This document shows, piece by piece, positions 8,987 to 20,516 of a stretch of 64,000 nt of DNA (position 1 is the first letter of the stretch; each line of letters opens with the position of its first letter). This DNA comes from Aselliscus stoliczkanus. Taxonomy: Eukaryota > Chordata > Mammalia > Chiroptera > Hipposideridae. The position numbers were made by a program, and so were the translations under genes. A model generated the notes under the pieces. The model was not told the origin of the DNA. It searched no databases and saw only the letters and a program-made list of their open reading frames with translations. The stretch is from contig CM066737.1 in assembly GCA_033961575.1 (NCBI GenBank), positions 60,656,771 through 60,720,770 on the forward strand, written 5' to 3'.

Positions 8987-11900
8987 ATGGCAATAAATAC
9001 ACACCTATCAATAATCACATTAAATGTAAATGGATTAAATGCTCCAATAAAAAGACATAGGGTGGCTGAATGGATAAGAAAGCAAGACCCCAGCATATGC
9101 TGTATACAAGAGACTCACCTCAGATCCAAAGACTCATACAGGCTGAAAGTAAAGGGATGGAGTAAAATATTTCATGCAAATGGTACTGAGAAAAAAGCTG
9201 GAGTAGCGATACTTATATCAGATAAAATGGACTTTAAATTGAAGAATATAACAAAGGACAAAGAAGGACACTTCATAGTAATGAAGGGATCGATCCAACA
9301 AGAGGACGTAACTCTAGTAAACATCTATGCACCTAACATAGGAGCCCCTAAATATATAATACAGATATTGTCAGACATAAAGACAGAGATCAACAGTAAC
9401 ACTACATAGTAGGGGACTTCAACACCCTGCTGTCACTAATGGACAGATCCTCCAGACAGAAAATCAATGTGGAAACAGCGACCTTAAATGACACATTAGA
9501 CCAGCTGGATTTAACAGACATTTTCAGAGCATTTCATACCAAAGCTACAGAATATACGTTCTTTTCAAGTGCACATGGAACATTTTCTAAGATAGACCAC
9601 ATGTTAGGCCACAAAACAAGTCTCAATAAATTTAAGAAGATTGAAATCATTTCAACTGTCTTCTCTGACCACAATGCTATGAAACTAGAAATCAATTATA
9701 CGAAGAAATCCGGGAAGCTGACAAATAAATGGCGGCTAAACAATATGTTATTAAATAGTGAGTGGGTCACAAATGAGATCAAGGAGGAAATCAAAAGATA
9801 CCTCGAGACAAACGAAAATGAAAACACCACGACCCAAAATCTCTGGGATGCTGCGAAAGCAGTCCTAAGAGGGAAGTTCATAGCAGTGCAAGCCTACCTA
9901 AAGAAGGAAGAAAAATCTCAAATCAACAGGTTATCCTTACATCTAAGAGAACTGGAAAAAGAACAGCATAAGAGGCCCAAGGGGAGTACAAGAAAGGAGA
10001 TAATAAAGACCAGAGCAGAAAAAAACAATATAGAGAACAGAAAAACAATTCAAAAGATCAATGAAACCAAGAGCTGGTTTCTTGAGAAGATAAACAAAAT
10101 TGACAAACCTCTAGCCAGGCTCATCAAAAAAAAAAAGACAGAGGACTCAAATTAGCAAAATCAGGAATGAAAGAGGGGAAATGACTACAGACATCACAGA
10201 AATACAAAAAATTCTAAGAAATTACTATGAGCAACTATATGCCAACAAATTTGACAATCTGGAAGAAATGGATAATTTTCTAGAAGCATACAACCTTCCA
10301 AAGCGAACGCAAGAAGAAACAGAAAATCTAAATACCCTGATTAGTACCAAGGAAATTGAATCAATAATTGACAAGCTCCCAAAAAACAAAAGCCCTGGAT
10401 CAGACGGCTTCACAAGTGAATTTTATCAAACATTCAAAAAAGAACTATCACCTATTCTTCTCAAACTATTCCAAAAAATCCAGAAGGAGGGAAGGCTCCC
10501 AAACTCTTTTTATGAAGCCACTATCACCCTGATTCCAAAACCAGATAAAGACATCACAAAAAAGGAAAACTACAGGCCAATCTCCCTGATGAATATAGAT
10601 GCAAAAATTCTCAATAAAATATTAGCAAAGAGAATTCAGCAATATATTAAGAAGATCATACATCATGATCAAGTGGGATTCATCCCTAGTGCGCAAGGCT
10701 GGTTCAACATCCGTAAATCAATTAATGTGATACACCACATCAACAAAATGAAAGATAAAGATCACATGGTCATTTCAATAGATGCAGAAAAAGCATTTGA
10801 CAAAATCCAACAGCCATTTATGTTAAAAACCCTTAGCAAAGTGGGAATACAGGGATCATATCTCAACATAATAAAAGCCATATATGATAAACCTACAGCT
10901 AACATCATACTCAATGGGGAAAAGCTAAAACCATTCCCCTTAAGATCAGGAACAGGACAACGCTGTCCACTTTCTCCTCTTTTATTCAACATAGTGCTGG
11001 AAGTTCTAGCCACAGCAATCAGACAACAAAAAGAAATAAAAGGCATCCAGATTGGCAAGGAAGAAGTAAAATTGTCATTATATGCAGATGACATGATACT
11101 GTATATAGAGAACCCCAAAGACTCCATCAAAAAACTATTGGAACTGATAGACGAATTCAGTAAAGTAGCAGGATATAAAATCAATGTTCAGAAATCAATG
11201 GCATTTGCATATACCAATGATAAACTAATGGAAAGAGAAATTAAGAAAACTGTCCCATTTACAATTGCGCCAAGAACTATAAAATACCTAGGAATAAATT
11301 TAACCAAAGAAGTGAAAGATCTGTGCTCAGAAAATTATAAGACACTGAAGAAAGAAATCATAGAAGATACAAATAAATGGAAACACCTACCATGCTCATG
11401 GATAGGAAGAATTAATATAGTTAAAATGTCCATACTGCCTAAAGCAATATATAGATTCAATGCAATTCCTATCAAACTGCCAAGGGCATTTTTCACAGAA
11501 ATAGAAAATATAATCCTAAAATTTGTATGGAATCATAAAAGACCCCCAATAGCCTTGGCAATTCTGAGAAATAAAAACAAAGTCGGGGGGATCACACTAC
11601 CAGACATCAAAACCTACTACAAGGCTACAGTAATCAAGACAGTTTGGTATTGGCATAAAAACAGGCCCATCGATCAGTGGAACAGAACAGAGAGCCCAGA
11701 AATAAATCCAGGCATTTGTGGACAGTAAATCTATGACAAGGGAAGCAAGAATTTACACTGGAGTAAAGATAGTCTATTCAATAAATGGTGCTGGGAAAAT
11801 TGGACTGCCACATGCAAAAAAATGAAACTGGACCACCTCCTTACGCCTTATAAAAGAACAAATTCAAAATGGATTAAAGACTTAAATGTAAGACCTGAAA

Positions 11901-12811
11901 CCATAAAAATCCTAAAAGAAAATATAGGGAGTACATTTGCAGACATTACCCGGAGCAATATTTATACTGATACATCCCTACGGGCAAGGGAAGTAAAAGA
12001 AAAAATGAACATATGGGATTATATCAGACTTAAAAGTTTTTTCACAACAAAGGAAACCATTAATGAAACAAAAAGGAAGCCTACTGAATGGGAGAATATA
12101 TTTGCCAACGATATATCTGATAAGGGGTTAATATCCAAAATTTATAAAACACTCATGAAACTCAACACCAAAAAAACAAACAACCCAATTAAAAAATGGG
12201 CAGAAGATATGAAGAGACATTTCTCTAAAGAGGACATACAGATGGCCAACAGGCATATGAAAAAAAGTTCAACCTCACTGGTCATTAGGGAAATGCAAAT
12301 AAAAATCACAATGAGACACCACCTCACTCCAGTCAGAATGGCTATCATCAATAAATCAACAAACAACAAGTGCTGGCGGGGCTGTGGGGAAAAGGGGACC
12401 CTGCTGCACTGTTGGTGGGATTGCAGATTGGCGCAGCCACTACGGAAGTCAGTATGGAGGTATCTCAAAGAACTGGAAATAGAGCTACCGTTTGACCCAG
12501 CAATTCCACTCCTAGGTATTTATCCTGAAAAAACCAAGACACTTATTCAAAACAAGTTATGCACCCCTATGTTCATAGCAGCACAATTTACAATAGCTAA
12601 GACTTGGAAACAACCAAAATGCCCATCAGTAGATGACTGGATTAAGAAACTGTGGTATATTTATACAATGGAGTATTACTCCGCTATAAAGAAGAATGAA
12701 ATTGTACCATTTGCAATGATATGGATGGACCTAGAGACCATTATGTTAAGTGAAATAAGTCAGTCAGAGAAAGACAAATACCATATGATTTCACTCACAT
12801 GTGGAATCTGA
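8987..12811 (+). pseudogene. L1 ORF2 (endonuclease / reverse transcriptase), nearly open
   Basis: ORF2p nicks target DNA and reverse transcribes L1 and SINE RNA. Endonuclease domain: LNVNGLNAP, QETH, NIYAPN, GDFN and SKIDH can all be read. RT domain: [10 protein letters not shown] (about 10396), [21 protein letters not shown] and [10 protein letters not shown] (about 11075-11104), with the catalytic aspartates intact. The usual QGCPLSP reads QRCPLSP. The C-terminal [18 protein letters not shown] motif is intact, and the frame ends naturally at 12811. Defects: a small deletion near 9403 (frameshift), another frameshift near 10153, and one in-frame TAA at 11726-11728 where related copies read TTA. 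An in-frame ATG at 8969 precedes the conserved start. Confidence 0.92.
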
Positions 12812-13358
12812 AAAACTGTATGAATGAGCAAAGTAAACAGAAACTGTCTCATAGATATAGAGGAAAAAATCAGGGTTGCTAATTGGGAGAGGAATGGGGA
12901 TGAGGGAGAAGGGGAAGGGATTAGACAGCAAAAATAGGCAACTACAATATTGCCACTGGGATAGGAAAAACAGTTTGGGGAATATAATTAATAATGTTGT
13001 AAATATTCTGTGGAATGTCAGATGATCATAGGTCTTGTTAGGGAGACCATTTCATGGATGGAGTAGAGGTTTGATCACTGCACTGTATTACTAAAGCGGT
13101 GGTATACCTACTGTAATTGAATATATATAGATAGTCATGGGATGTGGATTATACTGTGGAAGAGAGTCAGAAGAAGAGTAATAGATATATATGATATGGA
13201 GGGGAGTGGGGTGGCGAATTTGGGGTGGGGGGTTGTCACTTTGAGGGGTAAAATGTATAACTATTGCACTGTGTTGTACACCTGAAACTAATTAAAATAA
13301 AATAAAAAAATTAAAAAAAATTAAAAATTAAAAAAATAATAAAATAAATAAATATTTT
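12812..13358 (+). repeat. 3'UTR and A-rich tail of the younger L1
   Basis: Contains the family's characteristic G-rich stretch (GGAGAGGAATGGGGATGAGG region near 12886) and GTTGTCACTTTGAGGGG, ending GTTGTACACCTGAAACTAAT and a tail of AAAATAAAAT-type repeats. L1 3'UTRs commonly carry such G-rich tracts. Confidence 0.85.
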
Positions 13359-13375
13359 AAAAAATGTCTATTTCA
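13359..13375 (+). repeat. 3' target-site duplication of the younger L1
   Basis: AAAAAATGTCTATTTCA, identical to 8902-8918. Confidence 0.9.
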
Positions 13376-13470
13376 CAATAAAAGATGTAAAAAAATATTT
13401 TGCCAATTTTTTAGGTAAAATATTTTATCTTATTTTCATTTGCACTTGTATGATTAAAAAGTGAGGTTAT

Positions 13471-13572
13471 GGGCCGGCCGAGAGGTACGGTGGTTAAGCA
13501 CTGGCTTGGGAAGCCAGCGGACCCGGTTCCGGTCCCACATATGAGGACCAGTGACACTGCCCTCCCAAAAAA
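13471..13572 (+). repeat. Type A SINE
   Basis: GGGCCGGCCGAGAGGTACGG head, B box, CACTGCCCTC end and A-tail. TSDs AAAAAGTGAGGTTAT and AAAAAGTGAGGTCAC flank it (13456-13470, 13573-13587). Confidence 0.88.
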
Positions 13573-13604
13573 AAAAAGTGAGGTCACATTTTCCGTCTAT
13601 TTTT

Positions 13605-13700
13605 TCAACAAATTCTAATTGAGTGCCTTTTAGTTAACAGTCTTGCTCTTGTTACTGGGGACATAGAACTAAACGTGACAATATCCATGCTCCATGCTTT
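13605..13700 (+). repeat. Ancient mammalian interspersed repeat, family not assigned
   Basis: The text CAACAAATTCTAATTGAGTG followed by a run ending in a decayed GGGACATAGAACTAAACG resembles the old 'caacaaatatttattgagcacc...ggggatacagcagtgaac' mammalian repeat. Similar relics lie at about 16405, 24165, 27640 and 55310. Confidence 0.35.
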
Positions 13701-13729
13701 ATTGGCTGCGTGTATTTCCCTTTCGAAAA

Positions 13730-14225
13730 ATTGTCTGTTTCCATTCTTTGGCCTTTGGGGGCTTATTTGTATTTTTCTTACTGGTTTCTAAGAGCTCTGT
13801 TTATATTAGAATACTAACCATCATATGCCATAAAATTTGCAAATATTTCCCTTAATTTGTGGTTTGCTTTGTGTTAGGGTAGATACTTTTTGTTGCATAA
13901 TTAGTGATTATTTTAATATCTATGTAATGAAATTTATTATTTTTCTTTCTTTTCTTTTACACTTAGCAGCAAATATAAAAAATATATTTTCCATGTTAGG
14001 GGATAATTTGTTCATTCCTTCTCCCATTTAAAAAAAAAATTATCTTCTCCTGAGTCCAATTTCTACATTTAAGCCTTTCATTCATCTGAAATTTTTGAAA
14101 TATTGGTTTATAGTGTGAGTTAAGTCTCAGACTTACTCTCAGATTTATCAATTTTATTCCATTTCTATGGTCACCACCCTGATTTGAGTTCTATTCATTC
14201 CTTTGGACATTATCATGCCAGTTTC
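13730..14225 (-). repeat. Ancient L1 ORF2 fragment (antisense)
   Basis: Antisense landmarks of mammalian L1 can be read in order: TTTCTAAGAGCTCTGTTTAT, AATACTAACCATCATATGCC, GCAAATATTTCCC..TTTGTGGTTTG, TCATTCATCTGAAATTTTTG and the ACCACC..GATTTGAGTTC region. Heavily diverged. Confidence 0.6.
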
Positions 14226-14289
14226 TTATGGGCTAGAAAAAAAAGCTGAGAAATTATCTCAGAAATTAAATCACATGACATAGAGATAT

Positions 14290-14830
14290 AGGCTATAAGA
14301 AAAAGATAAAAGACTTAACAGATTAATCCAAGAGATCTAACAGAAAATAATGGAACAAGTAATAAAAGAATATATCCCAGAGCTGGAGTAAGACTAAAAT
14401 TGTCAAACTGAAGAGAGCCTGCAGCATGCCATTCAGAATGAGTAAAAAATAACTATTTAAGAACTTCCAAATGAAATTTTATAACACTAAGAATAAAAAT
14501 AAGATCCTGAAAGCTTCCCCACTTTAAAATATATAGAGCAAAGGTAACCTCCAAAGGAATATGTATCAAATTGGCTGCAGATTTCCCCTCAGCAATTCTA
14601 GATTCTAGAAGGCTATGGAGTGATGACTTCAAATTTATGAAGGAAAATACATTTATTATAAGAGTCTGTAAGCAGCCAAACTATCAACCAAGTATTATGG
14701 TAGCATTATATACCCCACTTTGTAAAAGCGGAGCCCAAAATGCAGTTTATAATTAATATAACAAGATACAGAAAAGAATGAAGTTGCAGATGGCAATCAG
14801 GGTCTAGAAACTAAGAAATATGAATAGTAA
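14290..14830 (+). repeat. HAL1/L1-like ORF1 relic
   Basis: The segment ATAAGATCCTGAAAGCTTCC, CAAAGGTAACCTCCAAAGGAAT, TTTCCCCTCAGCAATTCTAG, AGAAGGCTATGGAGTGATGA and CAGCCAAACTATCAACCAAG follows the ORF1 C-terminal region of old L1/HAL1 elements in order. A 61-codon frame at 14571-14756 is a remnant of it. Distinguishing HAL1 from an old L1 would need a library alignment. Confidence 0.5.
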
Positions 14831-14845
14831 GAAAAACAATAGTGG

Positions 14846-15354
14846 GGCTGGCCGAGTGGCTCAGTTGGTTAAGAGTTGGCTTAGAGTGCGTTCTCTGAGC
14901 AACAGCGCCGCCGGTTCCATTCCCACACGGGCCAGTGAATGCTGTGTCCTAGCTGAGCTGTCGCTGAGCTGCCAACAGGTGGCAGGATGGCTCAGCTGGT
15001 GTAACAACAAGATTGCCTGTTCAATGGTGGGCTATGCCCACCCCCAACTAAAGACTGAACTTGACACCTTGAGCTGAGCTGCTGCCCAGAAGCCTCAGTA
15101 GATAGGGCATGCGCTCTTAACAAAAAAGCTGCTGGGTTCGACTCCTGCATGGGATGGTGGCTACACCCACCTGCAACTAAGATTGAACTCAGCACCTTGA
15201 GCTTAGAGGCCACGAGCTGCTGACAGGAAGCCAGATGGTGACTGGCGCCTTCCAGAACGAAGACTGAAGAACAACTTGGCTGGTCCCCTTCCCCAATTCC
15301 CCAACTCTGTCCCCTTCCCCAATTCCCCAATAAAATCTTTAAAAAATAAAAAAC
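14846..15354 (+). repeat. Type C SINE (long trimeric tRNA-derived form)
   Basis: Three tRNA-like modules run in order: 14846-14940 (GAGTGGCTCAGTTGG ... GGTTCCATTCC), about 14985-15050 (GGATGGCTCAGCTGG ... GTTCAATGG) and about 15085-15160 (AGATAGGGCATGCG ... GGGTTCGACTCC). A tail follows, ending AATTCCCCAATAAAATCTTT. Perfect 13-bp TSDs AAAACAATAGTGG lie at 14833-14845 and 15355-15367. AATAAA plus TCTTT marks a T+ class SINE. Confidence 0.88.
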
Positions 15355-15367
15355 AAAACAATAGTGG

Positions 15368-15899
15368 ATGTTCCACCTGAAAAAGACAAGATACAGGGAA
15401 CACATAATAATAGCTCCAAATATTGGAAAGACTGTTGTTTGCTGCCAAGTGAGCTGTGCCAAAATGTTTTGACATTACTCATTGATTATTTTCTAATTTC
15501 CTATTGTTATATTTTCTGTTTAAAATTTTTGGACATGTATGCTGTTTTACTCTCATTGCCAATATATCTTATAGTATCTTTCCTCCATTTTATTTATGCT
15601 GACCCCCATATTATAAGACTTGTAAAATGAAGAATTCAATTTATTTCAGGGGTAGTTACTTACCTCTATCAAATCTCAGATCCTCAGTGAGACTAAAAAT
15701 GTAACACTTCTCTTGGGACCTAGGACATTGTAAATACTCAAAAAGTTATTTATTATTACCAGCAGGCCAAAATACAATTTCTTTCTTCCCTCCTCTTCCT
15801 TCGTTCCATAAAAAAAGTCTACATTCAATAATGACATGATTACATTGTTGTAATTGTATTGTTTTCTCACCTAATTTCTGTGTTGAATTCTGATTTTCA
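15368..15899. other. Unassigned sequence
   Basis: The 88-codon frame at 15364-15630 begins inside the SINE's target duplication and lacks any recognisable domain; I treat it as chance. No repeat identified. Confidence 0.4.
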
Positions 15900-16050
15900 A
15901 ATTCTAATGTGCATCAGACTAATCTATGCAGCTTATTAAAAGGTAGAAACTCTGGCCCTATCTCTAAAGGTATTGATTGAGCAAATCTGGGTAGGCCTAA
16001 ATTTAAACATTTTAGATAAGTACCCATGACCATTGAGAAATTGACATCCT
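15900..16050 (+). repeat. MER5-like hAT-Charlie DNA transposon relic
   Basis: TCTAATGTGCATCAGACTAA, GCAGCTTATTAAAAGGTAGA, the GGCCCTATCTCTAAAGG run, AAATCTGGGTAGGCC and AGATAAGTACCCA follow the MER5A consensus order. Ancient, nonautonomous, diverged. Confidence 0.6.
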
Positions 16051-17058
16051 CATAAATAAACAAATGTCTAATAAAAACCTCTGTAGCCATTGGACTGTAT
16101 TGTAATCACCACTCTCCATTCATACTTTTCTAGTGGTAGAGAACTCCTATCATAAGACAGACCATTTTAAAAAAAAAATAATTCTTATTTTCATGTAGTG
16201 TTATATTTGCAATTTCCATTTCTATTAGGGTGACCAAACATCTAGGCTTTCTCAGGACTAAGTCGGTTCTGAGGACATGGGACTTTTAGAGATAAAGCCA
16301 AGAAAATACCAGGAAAACAAAGATAAGTTGGTCAAAAACTCCTAAATTCTAAAATCTTTCTTTGAAATCATCCAGAAGAAAAAGGAATTAAAGGATAAAG
16401 AAAATATCTACTAACTTTCATTTTTTTTTCAATAAATAATATGTGATGTGTACCAGGCACTGTTTATGTGACAGATATAAACAATAAGCAAGTTAGACTC
16501 AAGTTTTTCCCTCATTTGGGTGTCCAGTCTATTGGGAGAGAAAGAAGTAAACAGTCACTATAACTAAGTGATATGAAAGTGGGAGTTCAGATTCTTAAAA
16601 GAACACATATCACAGACACTGAAACCTGTTTCATGAGGTAATTGGAAACTTACTGAGGAGTAGTCATCATTTGGTATTAAGTATAGGAAATTTCTTAATC
16701 AAGCAAGACTGTCATGGAGGGGAACTTTCGAACTACCATATCTAAGGACAGTTTATCTGGGAAGGGGTGTTTCTCTCTGCTTCTGTTGCATCTGTGGCTT
16801 AGAACAAGAATTTATTTTCACGTGATTCCATAGGTTGACAAATTGAGCTGCATCCAACTGAATAGGCTTATCACTGTTCCATGTGATTTCCACTGATTCT
16901 ACACAAAGGACAGATAGGTTCCTCACCTGGGATGGTTGGACAGGCTGGTATAGATGGCATTACTGCATGACTGTGCCTCTGTCTCGCCATGACCACCCAT
17001 AATCTGAGAAACTTATGATGATTTTCATATGGCAACATTACTCCAAGAGAGTCAAATC
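16051..17058. other. Mostly unassigned; possible old repeat near 16405-16580
   Basis: 16405-16580 (CAATAAATAATATGTGATGTG, CCAGGCACTGTTTATGTGAC, CTCATTTGGGTGTCCAGTC) looks like the same ancient mammalian repeat as at 13605. The rest shows nothing recognisable. Confidence 0.35.
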
Positions 17059-17070
17059 TGCAAGTTTCTT

Positions 17071-17214
17071 TTTTTTTTTTTAGCTGAGCCATCCTGCCAC
17101 CTTTTGGCAGCTCAACGGCAACTCAGCTCAGGCTGGCCTCAAACCGCTGTTGCTCAGAGCTCAGCTTGCACTCTTGAGCGAGCTCTTAACCAACTGAGCC
17201 ATTCAGCCAGCCCT
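17071..17214 (-). repeat. Type B SINE
   Basis: Reads on the minus strand from GGGCTGGCTGAATGGCTCAG to ...GGCAGGATGGCTCAGCT-like end and A-tail (T run at 17071). TSDs TGCAAGTTTCTT (17059-17070) and TGCAAGCTTCTT (17215-17226). Confidence 0.88.
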
Positions 17215-17226
17215 TGCAAGCTTCTT

Positions 17227-17639
17227 GAGACCTTATAAAACCTCACATCTGTCACATTCAATTGGTGAAGGCAAGTCACAGACTTGCACACATTCAAAGG
17301 GAAGACAATAGATTCCATTATTCATGGAAAGAGTTAAATATTGGCTATTTGTAAACTATTCCATGGCAAAAGGAAAATTAATTTATCCATAATCTCATGT
17401 TTGCATTTGTCAAAGTTCTCCCCAAGGACAGTTAACTAGCTTACAACATAAACACAAAAGCTTCATATGCTTGTAAATCTGATAAATTCCCTAATCTATT
17501 CACTCATCTAGATGATAGTTTCACATTTTCTTCCATCTCCTCGGACCTTCAAATCATTATTTCCAGTGTTTATTGTCTGCTGATAATCTTGTTTCCTAAT
17601 TCACATGTGTGACAACAGTCAACCATATAATCTCTACAA
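17227..17639. other. Unassigned sequence
   Basis: No repeat, RNA gene or coding potential could be recognised. Confidence 0.35.
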
Positions 17640-17792
17640 GACATTCATTTGAAGGATAAAGTTATAATTAGGATAAAAGTGCAAGAATGGGAAAAGATAT
17701 GCCATGCAAACTCTAATCCCCTCTAAAAAAACAAAACTGGATCCACTATATTAATATCAGAAAACATAGATTTCAGAGAGAATATTACCAAG

Positions 17793-18454
17793 CATTGCTT
17801 TCATATCTTGACTATTATAAATAGTGCTGCAATGAATATAGGGGTGCATATATCCTTTCAAATTAGTGTTTTGGCTTTCTTCAGGTAAATACCCAGAAGT
17901 GGAAGCAACCCACGTGTCCATCACTAGATGATTGGATAAAGAAGAAGTGGTACATATATACAATGGAATATTATTTGGCCATAAAAAATGAAATCTTACC
18001 ATTTGCAACAACATGGATGGACCTAGAAGGTATTATGCTAAGTGAAATAAGTCAGACAGAGAAAAACAAATATCAACAATATCACTTAAATGTGAAATCT
18101 AAAGAACAACAACAAAATGATCAAATGAAACAGAAACAGACTCGTAGATACAGAGAATAAACTGATGGTTGCCAGAGGGAGGGGGTTGAGGAGCTGGGTG
18201 AAAAAGGTGAAGGGAATAAGAAATACAAATTGGTAGTTACAAAATAGTCATCGGGATGTGAGGTACGGCATAGAGAATATAGTCAATAATGTTGCAGCAA
18301 CTATGTACAGTGCCAGGTGGGTACTAGACTAATTGAGGGGATCAGTGCATAAATTATATAAATGTCTAACCACTATGCTGTATGCCTGAAACTAAGACAA
18401 AATAATATTGAATGTCAACTGTAACTGAAAAACCAAATAAATAATTTAAAAAAT
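17793..18454 (+). mobile_element. L1 3' end with 5' inversion
   Basis: 17793 to about 17895 reads as antisense L1 (CTGCAATGAATATAGGGGTG, AATACCCAGAAGTGG), while 17900-18454 is sense (CGTGTCCATCACTAGATGAT ... ACTGAAACAAAT tail). The inverted piece is the sequence that normally lies just upstream of the sense part, the signature of twin priming. TSD ATATTACCAAG flanks the whole unit (17782-17792, 18455-18465). Confidence 0.8.
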
Positions 18455-18859
18455 ATATTACCAAGGATAAAGGAAAAGATTACACAATGGTAAAAAGAGT
18501 CAATTCATCAAGAAGACACAATAATACAATTTATTTATACAACCAAAATCAGAAATTAAAAGCATATGAAACAAAAATGTGATAGAACTGAAAGGTCAAA
18601 TAGATTAAAATAAAAAAGATATATTTGAAGTCTTCAAAACTCACCTCTCAGTAACAGAAAGAACAAGAAGACAAAAAAATCAGTGAGGATATATAAGATA
18701 TGGACAACATTATCAACCAATTTGACCTAATTGACATTTATTGAACATGTCATCCGACAACAGCAGATTACACATTCATTACATGCAGTCATAAAACATT
18801 AGTCAAGGTAGACCATATTCTGGTTCATAATATGAATTTTTAAATTTATTATCTAGCAA

Positions 18860-19013
18860 TGACAGTTATGTGAGATAATAAACATGTTAGCAACCATTTT
18901 GGTGGTAATCATGCTGCAATATATAAGGCATCAAATCAACATGTTGTACACCCTAAACTTACAAGCTACTATACGTCAATTATATCTCAATAAAATAAAC
19001 TTTAAAAAAAGTA
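18860..19013 (+). repeat. Old L1 3' end inserted in the ancient L1
   Basis: TGCAATATATAAGGCATC, AAATCAACATGTTGTACACC, CTAAACTTACAAGC and TCAATTATATCTCAATAAAA match the terminal 3'UTR of old mammalian L1s, ending in an A-rich tail at about 19013. Confidence 0.6.
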
Positions 19014-19950
19014 AAATCATTCATAGTAGATTCTCTCACCATAAGGGAATTACACTAGATATCAATAACAGCAGATCTCTGGAAAATACCCAATCATTTA
19101 CAAGTAAAAAAGTTTAAAAACCTCTAAATAACCCATAGGTAAGAGAAGGAATCACAAGGGAAATTACTAAATATTTTTCATTCAATGTAAATGAAAACAC
19201 AAAGAATCAAAAGCTCTGAGATGCAAATTAAAGAAGTGTTTAGAGAACAATTTGTAACATTGAGTGCTTATATTAGATTAGAAGAAAGGTCTAAAATCAA
19301 TAATCTAAGCTTCTACTTTGAGAAACTAGAAAAAAGAGCAAAATAAACTCAAAGCAAGCAGAAAGAAGGAAACAATAAAGATAACAACAGAAATCAATGA
19401 AATTGAGACCAGAAAAACAATAACTCAATTCAATGATTCTTTGGAAGATTAATATAATTCATAAACTTCTACTCAGACTACTAAAAGAAAAAGAAGAAAA
19501 GATACAAATTACAAATGTCATAAATAGAAGAAGGAAAATTAGTATAGACCCACAGATATATAAAATATACAAATGGAATATTAACAATAATTTTATGTAC
19601 ATTAATTCTATAAATTTAGAACATACAGACCGATTCCTTGAAAAAAATTAACTAGCAACAACTGACTGAATTAGAAATAGGAAATCTGAATAATTTTGTA
19701 TCAATTAAAGACATTGTACATAAAAATTTTCAAACCAAATCCTCTAAGTCCACATGTCTTTTTAAATTTAAAACTTAATGTTCTAGAGGAGATTCAGGTT
19801 CACAGCAAAATTGAGAGATTTCTCATCTATCTTTTACCATGTCACAGGAATAGCCTCCTCCATTATCAACATTCTGCCCTAGAGTGGTACATTTGTTACC
19901 ATTGGTGAACCTACAATGACACATTATAAGCACCAGAAATTCATAGTTTA

Positions 19951-20516
19951 TGAGGTTGGACAATTAAGTTCAGGAACTCATCCTAGAAGAAGTGCTACCT
20001 ATCTCATTGCTATGACTATGGTCACCTTTGAAGTACTCCCCTTGGGAAGCTATGCACCGATGCCAGCACCTAGGCCACCCTTGAAAGCAATTTTGGAACT
20101 CTTTTTCTAGCATTGCCATCAGAACTGTCATCATTGTTACCCTTGATGTCCTGAATGTCATCAAATGTCTTCCTTTCAATATCTCCTTTATCTTCAGTAC
20201 AGAAAAAAGTCATTGGGGGACAGATCAGGTGAGTAGGGAGGGTGTTCCAATACAGTTATTTGTTTACTGCCTATAAACTCCCTCATAGACAGTGCCATGT
20301 GAGCTGGTGCATTGTCGTGATACAAGAGCCATGAATTGTTGGCGAAAAGTTCAGATTGTCTAAACTTTTTCACACAGCCTTTTAGCACTTGCAAATAGTA
20401 AACATGGTTAACTGTTTGTCCAGTTGGTACAAATTCATAATGAATAATCCCTCTGATATCAAAAAAGGTTAGTAATATTGTTGCAAAAAGTTTGCGAACT
20501 TAATTGTCAGAGCTTG
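19951..20516 (-). mobile_element. Mariner (Tc1/mariner) DNA transposon, internally deleted
   Basis: TA dinucleotides at 19949-19950 and 20517-20518 bracket a 566-bp unit whose ends are inverted copies of GACAATTAAGTTC-containing termini (19959 onward; 20486-20509). A full mariner is about 1.3 kb, so roughly the 5' half of the transposase is missing. It splits the 3'UTR of the antisense ancient L1, so it arrived after that L1. Confidence 0.88.
20160..20460 (-). pseudogene. Mariner transposase, C-terminal catalytic remnant
   Basis: On the minus strand the 66-codon frame 20194-20394 includes WLLYHDNAPAH and HPPYSPDLSPNDFFLY. There are exactly 34 residues between the D of HDN and the D of ND, the DD34D spacing of mariners. 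Flanking bits in the same direction (FFDIRGIIHYEF near 20455 and a C-terminal piece toward 19990) extend the match. The first catalytic aspartate region and the DNA-binding N-terminus are deleted, so it is inactive. Confidence 0.88.

Larger units (their letters stand above)
8919..13358 (+). mobile_element. LINE-1, 5'-truncated younger copy
   Basis: It begins in the last codons of ORF1 (TGCTAAAAGGGCTTC), runs through ORF2 (8987-12811) and a 0.5-kb 3'UTR, and ends in an AT-rich tail of A/AAAT repeats. The 17-bp TSD is perfect and ORF2 is nearly open, so this is the most recent large insertion in the window. It landed in the tail of the older L1. Its 3'UTR is close to those at 8346-8901 and 41414-42204, so all three belong to one L1 lineage. 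Confidence 0.93.
17640..19760 (+). repeat. Ancient L1 ORF2 5' half, interrupted twice
   Basis: The two halves join across an inserted younger L1: 17640-17781 (…AACTGGATCCACTATATTAA) continues at 18466 (GATAAAGGAAAAGATTACAC). Diverged endonuclease landmarks follow (18700-18830: TTTGACCTAATTGACATTTA, GCAGATTACACATTCATTAC, GTAGACCATATTCTGG), then 19380-19660 with the start of the RT region. A second insert, an old L1 3' end, sits at about 18860-19013. Many stops; no coding capacity. Confidence 0.6.
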
